40,696 nt of DNA from Pseudomonadota bacterium (GTDB taxonomy: Bacteria; Pseudomonadota; Gammaproteobacteria; Acidiferrobacterales; UBA6901): positions 1 to 40,696 of the forward strand of contig JAJYEE010000023.1 in assembly GCA_021790335.1 (NCBI GenBank), in the 5' to 3' direction. The notes below the pieces were generated by a model. It was not told the origin of the DNA. It saw only the letters and a program-made list of their open reading frames with translations, and searched no databases. Below are positions 9,169 through 15,859 of this stretch, one piece after another. Within the stretch, counting starts at the first letter, position 1. Every line of letters starts with the position of its first letter. Made by a program: the position numbers and the translations under genes.

Positions 9169-10569
9169 ATGCCAATTCCAGACAGCGCGGGCGATTCTGG
9201 CACGGCCCGTTCCGCGGACAGACTGCTGACCATCGATACCGGAAACCTGTTCCGGGATAATGTCGGCGCCGAGGGCGTGGCGCACGAAGAACTGCTGCAG
9301 TTCGCCCCCGAATTGCGCCGCGCACACGCTGGGCTTGTCGCGAAATCCGCGGGCGACCTGGAAAGTGAGTATGCCTGCCTGCACCTGGCCACCTCCATGC
9401 GCGATGTGCTGCCACAGATTCGCGAGGCGGCGGCCGGGATGAAGGAGTACCGGGACATCATGCTGATCGGCATCGGTGGCTCCAACCTCGGCACCAAGGC
9501 CATCCGTCATGCCCTCAAACCGGAAGACGACGCGCCGCGTGCATCGGCTGACGCATCGGGTCCGCATCTGCACTTCGTCGAAAACATCGATTCCTACCAT
9601 CTGGAGCGGTTGTTTCGTCGCCTGTCTCCCGATACAACCGCGCTGCTGTGCATCAGCAAGTCGGGCGGAACCATCGAGACAGTCGTTCAGTACCTTATCC
9701 TGCGGGACTGGCTGACACGGAACCTGGGGGCCAAAGAGGCAAGGCGGCGCCAATGGGTGATCACCGATCCTGAGCATGGCTGGCTGCGCGAGATGGTGCG
9801 CGCCGAGGGTCTTGCGAGTCTTCCGGTTCCACCACAGGTCGGCGGACGCTACTCGGTGCTGTCCGCCGTCGGCCTGCTGCCGCTTGCAGCACTCGATGTG
9901 GATGTGGATGCGCTGCTGCAGGGAGCGGCGGATTCCGCGGCGCGCTGCCTCAGTCCGAATCCGCAGGAAAATCCGGCATTGCAGCTTGCCGGCCTCTACT
10001 ATCTCCTCGAACAGCGCCGGAACAAGCGCATCAGCATCATGATGCCCTATGTAGACCGGCTGCGCCTGTTCGCCGACTGGTACTGCCAGCTGTGGGCCGA
10101 GTCACTCGGCAAGTGGCAGGGGCCTCGGCCCGGAGAGACGGCGGCCGGATCCCTGCCGGTACGCGCCATGGGGGCCGTCGACCAGCACAGCCAGCTGCAG
10201 ATGTACCTGGAATCGCGCCGCGACAAGATGTTCACGTTCATCAATCTGGATCGCTGGGATAATGATTTCGCCATTCCGCTCGATGCGCCAGCGCAGCGCG
10301 GGTTTCCGTATCTCGCGGACCGCTCGCTTGCCGATGTCATTCATGCCGAGTTTCTTGCGACCCGGCAGGTCATCACCGGCGCCGGCCATCCGAATGTGAC
10401 CCTGGGGATGCCGGTGCTCGACGCCCATGCACTGGGCCAGCTGATCGACCTGTATCAGCGCACGACCATCTACACAGGACTGCTTTACGGCATCAACCCG
10501 CTGGATCAGCCGTCTGTCGAGAAGGGCAAAAAACTGACGATCCAGTATCTGCAGCGCCCCGTATCCTGA
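9169..10569 (+). CDS. pgi: Glucose-6-phosphate isomerase (short type)
   Basis: Cytosolic enzyme that interconverts glucose 6-phosphate and fructose 6-phosphate. The 466 residues carry the phosphosugar-binding segments IGIGGSNLGTKA and SKSGGTIET, the signature LWAESLGKW, the catalytic-region segment GAVDQHSQLQ and a C-terminal Lys in VEKGKKLT. It is about 80 residues shorter than E. coli Pgi and fits the shorter bacterial class found in many non-enteric bacteria. The start ATG is followed by a short hydrophilic extension. It is preceded by an extended -10 promoter and followed closely by mtfA on the same strand, which may be cotranscribed. Confidence 0.96.
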   Translation: MPIPDSAGDSGTARSADRLLTIDTGNLFRDNVGAEGVAHEELLQFAPELRRAHAGLVAKSAGDLESEYACLHLATSMRDVLPQIREAAAGMKEYRDIMLIGIGGSNLGTKAIRHALKPEDDAPRASADASGPHLHFVENIDSYHLERLFRRLSPDTTALLCISKSGGTIETVVQYLILRDWLTRNLGAKEARRRQWVITDPEHGWLREMVRAEGLASLPVPPQVGGRYSVLSAVGLLPLAALDVDVDALLQGAADSAARCLSPNPQENPALQLAGLYYLLEQRRNKRISIMMPYVDRLRLFADWYCQLWAESLGKWQGPRPGETAAGSLPVRAMGAVDQHSQLQMYLESRRDKMFTFINLDRWDNDFAIPLDAPAQRGFPYLADRSLADVIHAEFLATRQVITGAGHPNVTLGMPVLDAHALGQLIDLYQRTTIYTGLLYGINPLDQPSVEKGKKLTIQYLQRPVS

Positions 10570-10611
10570 ACACGATTGCTCGCCGCGCTGCGCAACGGTC
10601 CTGCGGACGTC

Positions 10612-11382
10612 ATGCTCGGAATCTTCAGATGGTGTCGTATCCGGCGCGCCGCCTCATCCCTGGCGGAGGGGCCATGGCAAGAGGCCCTTTCCCGTTTTCC
10701 GTGCCTGACGGCGCTGGCCCCGCCGGAACGCCGGCGCCTGCGTCGCCTGGCCGGACAGTTCCTGCGCGCCAAGACGCTGGAAGGCGCTGCCGGCCTGCGC
10801 ATCGACGATTCGATCCGGGCAACTATCGCCTCACAGGCGTGCCTGCTCATCCTCAACCTCGGCATGGACTATTACCGCGACTGGTCGTCGGTCATCCTCT
10901 ATCCGGGGGAGTTCCGGGTACGCAGGGAATTCCGCGACGGCACCGGCGTTGTGCACGAACACAGCCACATACTTTCCGGCGAATCCTGGCAGCGCGGGCC
11001 GGTGGTGCTGTCGTGGCGCGCGGCGGCGCATCCGGCCGTACCCGGCCACAACGTCGTGCTGCACGAGTTCGCGCACAAGATCGACATGCTCAATGGCAAG
11101 GCAAATGGCTTTCCGCCGCTGCACGCCGGCATGGATGCCCGCCAATGGGCCCTCGACTTCGGCGCCGCGTATGACGATCTTTGCCGCAGGCTGGATGCGG
11201 GAGAGACGCCGCGCATCGATCCCTATGCCGCAACCGATCCCGGCGAGTTTTTTGCCGTAACGAGCGAAGCGTTCTTTGCCGAGCCCGGCGCCATTCTGGA
11301 AGAATTCCCGCGCGTCTATGGCCAACTGGCCAAATTCTACCGCCAGGACCCGTACGGGCGCGTCGTTCGGCCACGCCATTGA
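10612..11382 (+). CDS. mtfA: MtfA-family zinc peptidase
   Basis: Cytosolic zincin related to E. coli MtfA (Mlc titration factor A). In E. coli MtfA binds the glucose-PTS repressor Mlc and has aminopeptidase activity. The zinc site is visible: His151, Glu152 and His155 in LHEFAHKID, with Glu212 in DPGEFFAV as third ligand, at the position known for the family. The PWQEAL segment near the N-terminus and the final FYRQDP match the family. I prefer the ATG at 10612 (256 residues). An in-frame TTG at 10576 would add 12 residues. It directly follows pgi, so a link with glucose metabolism is plausible, though no PTS or Mlc gene is in the window. Confidence 0.92.
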   Translation: MLGIFRWCRIRRAASSLAEGPWQEALSRFPCLTALAPPERRRLRRLAGQFLRAKTLEGAAGLRIDDSIRATIASQACLLILNLGMDYYRDWSSVILYPGEFRVRREFRDGTGVVHEHSHILSGESWQRGPVVLSWRAAAHPAVPGHNVVLHEFAHKIDMLNGKANGFPPLHAGMDARQWALDFGAAYDDLCRRLDAGETPRIDPYAATDPGEFFAVTSEAFFAEPGAILEEFPRVYGQLAKFYRQDPYGRVVRPRH

Positions 11383-11387
11383 GACCG

Positions 11388-11404
11388 GCACTCCGGATCA
11401 GTGC
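11388..11404. terminator. Small hairpin at the mtfA / SET junction
   Basis: GCACT (11388-11392) and AGTGC (11400-11404) flank a 7-nt loop that contains most of the SET gene's stop codon (11398-11400). It is short and has no T-tract. It is listed because the same arrangement recurs at the other convergent junctions here. Confidence 0.3.
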
Positions 11405-11853
11405 GGGAAATAGCGATCGCTCAGGTAGGAGAGCAGCAGCGGCCGCAGTCGCTGCTGCACATCCTGCGGCAGATGGCGGAAGGATCTCACCACCCCGCGG
11501 CAGTCCGACGAACCGCAGGCGCAGGGAAACCCACCAAAATCCTCCTCATCGATGGCGGTGCTGTAGTCCCAGGTGATCTCTTCATCCGCTTCAATGTCGC
11601 GCAGCGCATACAGGGTGAGGCCACCGCGGAAACCCGAGTTGGGCTGGCATGAATGGTTGATGTAATCGTCGGCAACCCCGGAGGGGCCCAGATACAGAGT
11701 CTCCCCGATCTGCAGGTGGTAATCGTCGAAATCGACCTCGGACCGGTGCAGGACAGGTCCGCTGAAGACGATGATCGGTTCCCCTTCATGGATGGGTTCG
11801 GATGCGAACGCCCCGCTTCCGTGCTGACTGCTCTGTCTGACGTAAAGCTTCAT
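11398..11853 (-). CDS. SET-domain protein (putative protein lysine methyltransferase)
   Basis: A 151-residue protein consisting almost entirely of a SET domain, which uses S-adenosylmethionine to methylate protein lysines. The expected elements appear in order: an N-terminal HGSGAFA loop, the knot motif NHSCQPN (about 71-77), a DYSTAI stretch before the C-terminus and a post-SET-like cysteine cluster CACGSSDCRG. The ATG at 11853 is preferred over an in-frame TTG six codons upstream. SET proteins are mainly eukaryotic, and bacterial stand-alone copies are scattered and mostly uncharacterised. It is divergent from the cytochrome gene and convergent with mtfA. The substrate is unknown, since bacteria without histones would need another lysine-rich target. 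Confidence 0.88.
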   Translation of the reverse strand: MKLYVRQSSQHGSGAFASEPIHEGEPIIVFSGPVLHRSEVDFDDYHLQIGETLYLGPSGVADDYINHSCQPNSGFRGGLTLYALRDIEADEEITWDYSTAIDEEDFGGFPCACGSSDCRGVVRSFRHLPQDVQQRLRPLLLSYLSDRYFPH

Positions 11854-11928
11854 GACCGCGGCGCTGTACAACCTTTACTGGAATATGTGACACTCACGAC
11901 CCGTCACGCTAGCCTATCCATAAAACCG

Positions 11929-13014
11929 ATGGAAAGAAAGACGGCCGCCAGCCAACTGAAGACACACGGTTTTTTCGCACTGGCTGCCCTCATGCTGTGG
12001 TCATGCATTGCCATCGCCGGCCCGGGCCGGCCCGCTGCCGATGGTGCCCGCCTCTATGTCCATTATTGCGCCGCGTGTCACGGCGAACGGGGCCGGGGCG
12101 GAATCGGTCTGCCCCTGTCCCTGCCGTCGTTCCTGGCGGGCGTCGACGACGGCTACCTGCGCCAGACGATACGGCTCGGCCGCCCAGGCCGGATCATGCC
12201 TGCATTTCCGCAACTGCATGGCAATCAGATCGATGCGCTCGTGCGATATATCCGCCATTGGTCCGGCAACCGGCCGGTCATGCTGGCGGCCGCCGGCAAA
12301 CCCGGCAATGCGGTGCGCGGCGCTACGCTTTTTTCGGCACGCTGCGCAATCTGCCACGGCGCAAACGGCGTCGGGGGCGAAGGCACCGGCGTCACCCTGT
12401 CGCGGCCACGCAGTCAACCCATCATGGCGCCGGCACTCGATAATCCCGGATTTCTCGCTTCCGCGTCGGACCGCGTCATCCGCACGGCGCTCGTGCGCGG
12501 GCGCACCGGTACACCGATGCGCTCCGCCCTGAAACAGGGATTGAGCGAGCGCGACATCGATGACCTCGTCGCCTATGTCCGCAGCCTTCAGTACCAGCCT
12601 CCACCCCGGGCGGCGGCACCCCGCGACGAAGGCCCGGACATCGTGGGCGTGTCACCCGATGGGGTGACCGCGACGGTCGCGCGGCTCAAGGAGGCCGTCG
12701 AAGCGGCCAACATGCGTCTCATCCGGGTTCAATATCTGGACCAAGGCTTCGTGCCAGCGGGAAAGGAGAACAGGAAGCAGGTCATCGTGTATTCCTGCGA
12801 CTTCGGCTTTCTCAACACCGCGCTGCAGGTTGATCCGCGGGTCGGCCTGTTCCTGCCCTGCCGCGTGACGGTACTGCAGCACCACGGCAAGGTGCTGGTC
12901 ATGTCCGTCAACCCCAAGCGCCTGGGCACGCTTTTCAATGACGCGGCGCTCAGTCGCCTGTGCGACCAGATGTATCGAAAGTACCGCGACATCATCGAGG
13001 AGGCGACTTTCTGA
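11929..13014 (+). CDS. Periplasmic dihaem cytochrome c fused to DUF302
   Basis: A predicted exported electron carrier of 361 residues. The signal peptide covers about 1-30 (hydrophobic FFALAALMLWSCIAIA). Two class-I cytochrome c domains follow, with haem sites CAACH (Cys47, Cys50, His51) and CAICH (Cys139, Cys142, His143) and likely axial methionines Met90 (RIMPAF) and Met197 (GTPMRS). Residues about 237-361 form a DUF302 domain, whose function is unknown. This copy has cysteines at 290, 311 and 345. A poor promoter-like pair, GTGACA (11887) and TAGCCT (11910), lies just upstream but would leave a leader of only a few bases. The next gene starts two bases after the stop and encodes a second DUF302 protein, so the two are almost surely one operon. 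Confidence 0.92.
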   Translation: MERKTAASQLKTHGFFALAALMLWSCIAIAGPGRPAADGARLYVHYCAACHGERGRGGIGLPLSLPSFLAGVDDGYLRQTIRLGRPGRIMPAFPQLHGNQIDALVRYIRHWSGNRPVMLAAAGKPGNAVRGATLFSARCAICHGANGVGGEGTGVTLSRPRSQPIMAPALDNPGFLASASDRVIRTALVRGRTGTPMRSALKQGLSERDIDDLVAYVRSLQYQPPPRAAAPRDEGPDIVGVSPDGVTATVARLKEAVEAANMRLIRVQYLDQGFVPAGKENRKQVIVYSCDFGFLNTALQVDPRVGLFLPCRVTVLQHHGKVLVMSVNPKRLGTLFNDAALSRLCDQMYRKYRDIIEEATF

Positions 13015-13016
13015 TC

Positions 13017-13478
13017 ATGCGCCGGTACCGTTCACTTCTGGGCGTGCTGCTGCTGGCCGCATTTTCGGTTGCCACCGCCCGCGCCGGCGCGCTGTTGATG
13101 GCGCGTGTGGATCTTCCGTTTCCAGAGGCCATGGCACAGCTGCAGGACAGCATTGTCAGCCACGGCTATACGATATCGCGGATACAGCGCGTCGATGCGG
13201 GTCTGAGGGCAAATGGCTACACTACCGCTGCATACCAAATCGTGTTCTTCGCCAAGCCCGCCGAGATGCGCACGCTGCCTTCACTGGATCCGCAGATCGC
13301 GGCCTACTTGCCGCTGCAAATCGTGATCTTTGCCGAACGCGGCCATACCCTGCTTCTTGCGGCAAACCCAGGCAGGATTGCGAGCTTCTTCCCGCAGCAC
13401 GCGCTGCAGGCCCACTTTGTGACATGGGCACACGACATGCGGGCGATTTTCAGAGAGGTCCGCCACGCCGGCCAATAG
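13017..13478 (+). CDS. Exported DUF302-family protein
   Basis: A 153-residue protein with a signal peptide (about 1-23, core LLGVLLLAAFSVATARA) followed by a DUF302-like domain. The pattern of hydrophobic strands and the LVDLPFPEAM-type opening resemble the C-terminal half of the preceding cytochrome. In contrast to that copy it contains no cysteine at all. The ATG lies two bases after the cytochrome stop, indicating translational coupling. It may pair with or bind to the fused DUF302 domain, but this is inference and the family has no established biochemical function. Confidence 0.8.
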   Translation: MRRYRSLLGVLLLAAFSVATARAGALLMARVDLPFPEAMAQLQDSIVSHGYTISRIQRVDAGLRANGYTTAAYQIVFFAKPAEMRTLPSLDPQIAAYLPLQIVIFAERGHTLLLAANPGRIASFFPQHALQAHFVTWAHDMRAIFREVRHAGQ

Positions 13479-13541
13479 CCCAAAGGCCGGGCATCCAGCG
13501 GGTCAAAGACTTCAGGTGTGCACGCCGCGGACCGCGCTGCA

Positions 13542-13582
13542 CCGGAACCCGTGGCGCGGCACCAACGAAGATCAGGTTCCGG
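13542..13582. terminator. Inverted repeat at the DUF302 / membrane-protein junction
   Basis: CCGGAACC (13542-13549) and GGTTCCGG (13575-13582) are perfect 8-bp arms around a 25-nt loop. The right arm covers the last codons of the minus-strand membrane protein, whose stop is at 13572-13574. No T-tract follows. Confidence 0.35.
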
Positions 13583-14195
13583 AGCGGAACTTGAAGCTAT
13601 GTTCGCTAACGCGTTCTGTCTCCCGCAGGCGCCTCTTGGCCTCCGACAGGAGGCTCACTGCCTCGGCGAGCGCATAACTGAGAATCAGAACGACCAGGGC
13701 AGACAGGACGCCGCCGACGATGAACTGCATACCTCCCAGGAAGGTCGCGTCACCGAACACGGGGGTCAATTTCTGCAGCGGATCGAGAATGGTCGCGACG
13801 CTCTTGCCGGTGAACCAGACATACATCCCCCCGCCTACCGCGACCAGGCTCATGAACGCCGCGAAGACTTCGCCGAAAGTCTTGAGCAGCACTGCCACCA
13901 GCGGGAACATGCTGAATTCGGAACCGATGATCTTGGCAGCCTCGCGTGCACGGATGATCAGCGTGTGCACCACGGCGTAGACCGCAAGGATGTAGCAAAC
14001 TAGGAACAGAACCCCTCCCAGTATTCCGCTCGGGGGCAGACCGAAGATGACCTTGCCGACCTTGAAGAGCGTGACCAGGCTAAGGAGCACGACGAAGCCG
14101 GCAATCGCGCGCAGTGTAATCGCCGCCAGCCTGTTGAGGAACCCCGGCTGATGCAGAAGCTCCAGCATACGGCGCATGAAAAAATACTTGTCCAT
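13572..14195 (-). CDS. Four-helix inner-membrane protein, function unknown
   Basis: A 207-residue protein with four strongly hydrophobic segments: about 25-50 (ending GKVIFG), 57-82 (LFLVCYILAVYAVV), 95-130 (around LVAVGGGMYVWFTG) and 155-180 (VLSALVVLILSYALAEA). A charged cytosolic tail rich in Glu and Arg follows. It begins MDKYFFMRRML at the ATG at 14195, behind a GGGGGT site. An in-frame GTG five codons earlier is less likely. I do not recognise a family. It is divergent from thyA and convergent with the DUF302 gene, so no operon partner helps to assign a role. Confidence 0.75.
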   Translation of the reverse strand: MDKYFFMRRMLELLHQPGFLNRLAAITLRAIAGFVVLLSLVTLFKVGKVIFGLPPSGILGGVLFLVCYILAVYAVVHTLIIRAREAAKIIGSEFSMFPLVAVLLKTFGEVFAAFMSLVAVGGGMYVWFTGKSVATILDPLQKLTPVFGDATFLGGMQFIVGGVLSALVVLILSYALAEAVSLLSEAKRRLRETERVSEHSFKFRSGT

Positions 14196-14432
14196 CACTA
14201 CCCCCAGCACCTTGACGGTGGTTGAACCACCCCTTGTTTTCTCAGATTTTATCCCGGTCCCCGGCGAATCGTTTGCAAATTCTCCTTAAATGGGCAATTA
14301 AGCCGACGAACGGCCGGCCGCTGCGTAAACGTGGCCGCGGAGAGGACCTGCCACACACTGCGGCGGTCTTGCCCACGTTGATCATGGTCTTGCGGCTTAC
14401 ATCTCGCGCGGATTTCGTGGGAGAATGCGGCC

Positions 14433-15227
14433 ATGCAGCAATACCTCGATCTGATGTCGCATGTATTGGCCCGCGGAAGCCACAAGGGTGACCGCACCGG
14501 CACCGGCACGCTGAGTGTCTTCGGGTACCAGATGCGGTTCGATCTCAACGCCGGATTCCCGCTGCTGACCACCAAGAAGGTTCACCTCAAGTCCGTCATC
14601 CACGAGCTGCTGTGGTTCCTCAGCGGCGAAACGAACGTACGCTACCTGCGGGAGCACGGCGTTACCATCTGGGACGAGTGGGCGGATGCGCACGGGGAAC
14701 TGGGACCGGTATACGGTTACCAGTGGCGGTCCTGGCCGGCACCCGACGGCCGTCATGTCGACCAGATCGGCCAGCTCCTGCGCGAGATCCGCGAAAATCC
14801 GGATTCGCGCCGCCTGATCGTGAGCGCCTGGAACGTCGCGGACATCGATCGCATGGCCTTGCCTCCCTGCCATGCCTTCTTCCAGTTCTACGTGTCCGAG
14901 GGAAAGCTTTCCTGCCAGCTCTATCAGCGCAGCGCTGATCTATTCCTGGGCGTGCCGTTCAATATCGCATCCTATGCGCTGCTCACGCTGATGATCGCCC
15001 AGGTGAGCGGACTGAAACCCGGTGAATTCATCCACACCCTTGGCGATGCCCATCTCTACCGCAACCACCTGGAACAGGCACGGGAACAGCTCAAGCGCAC
15101 ACCGCGAGCCCTGCCTGTAATGCGCCTGAACCCGGCTATCCGTTCGTTGTTCGAATTTCGGTACGAGGACTTCGAGCTGCTCAACTACGACCCGCATCCG
15201 GCCATCAAGGCGGCCGTGGCAGTATGA
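14433..15227 (+). CDS. thyA: Thymidylate synthase
   Basis: Cytosolic enzyme that methylates dUMP to dTMP with 5,10-methylene-tetrahydrofolate, releasing dihydrofolate. The 264 residues equal the E. coli length. The catalytic Cys146 lies in [11 protein letters not shown], with the phosphate-binding RRLIVSAWN and the C-terminal nucleotide-contact segment HLYRNHLEQ also present. The ATG has a GGGAG site about nine bases upstream. Its stop overlaps the folA start (ATGA), so product dihydrofolate and the enzyme that recycles it are made together. Confidence 0.99.
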   Translation: MQQYLDLMSHVLARGSHKGDRTGTGTLSVFGYQMRFDLNAGFPLLTTKKVHLKSVIHELLWFLSGETNVRYLREHGVTIWDEWADAHGELGPVYGYQWRSWPAPDGRHVDQIGQLLREIRENPDSRRLIVSAWNVADIDRMALPPCHAFFQFYVSEGKLSCQLYQRSADLFLGVPFNIASYALLTLMIAQVSGLKPGEFIHTLGDAHLYRNHLEQAREQLKRTPRALPVMRLNPAIRSLFEFRYEDFELLNYDPHPAIKAAVAV

Positions 15228-15784
15228 GCACCCCGCGATCACGGATTTCGCTGATCTGGGCCATGACCAGCGATCGCGTCATCGGCGCGCATAATGCGCT
15301 TCCCTGGCGTTTGCCGGCCGACTTGCGGCATTTCCGGAAACTGACCCTGGGCCATCACGTGATCATGGGTCGCAGGAACTATGAATCCATCGGACGTCCG
15401 CTTCCCGGGCGCAAGAATATCGTCGTTACCCGCCAGGCAGATTACCGGGCGGACGGCTGTATCGTGGTTGGTTCGATCGAGGAGGCACTGCGCACGGCGG
15501 CCGGAGATCCCGAGATCTTCGTGATCGGCGGCGCCACGCTCTATGCCCAGACCCTGGGGATGGCCGACCGTCTGTATGCGACCCTGATCGACGCGCACAT
15601 CCCGGGCGATACACTGTTCCCGGACTTCGACACGAACGCGTGGGTGGAAACCGCGCACGAGCCCCATCGGGCTGACCAGGACAATCCCTTCGACTACAGC
15701 TTTGTTACCTGGGAACGGCCACCGGACTGGAACGGCCGCGCCACCCCGCCGGCTGCGAGAATGCAGGCAATCGGCAACGGATAA
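15224..15784 (+). CDS. folA: Dihydrofolate reductase
   Basis: NADPH-dependent reductase that regenerates tetrahydrofolate after the ThyA reaction and is the target of trimethoprim. The 186 residues include the substrate segment [19 protein letters not shown] with the acidic catalytic residue (Asp in PADL), the NADPH segment [27 protein letters not shown] and the C-terminal [11 protein letters not shown] tail of about 20 residues after the domain is longer than in E. coli (159 residues). It starts inside the thyA stop codon (ATGA overlap). Confidence 0.98.
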   Translation: MSTPRSRISLIWAMTSDRVIGAHNALPWRLPADLRHFRKLTLGHHVIMGRRNYESIGRPLPGRKNIVVTRQADYRADGCIVVGSIEEALRTAAGDPEIFVIGGATLYAQTLGMADRLYATLIDAHIPGDTLFPDFDTNAWVETAHEPHRADQDNPFDYSFVTWERPPDWNGRATPPAARMQAIGNG

Positions 15785-15816
15785 TCCGTCGGGCCGGCAC
15801 CCATGGCACCGGATTA
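15782..15816. terminator. Inverted repeat at the folA / fimV convergent junction
   Basis: TAATCCG (15782-15788) and CGGATTA (15810-15816) pair perfectly around a 21-nt loop. The left arm begins with the folA stop codon. No T-tract follows on either strand. Confidence 0.4.
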
Positions 15817-15859
15817 GTTGCTCCCGTCACCTTTGCCGGACCTTCGAACCGCTCGCCAA

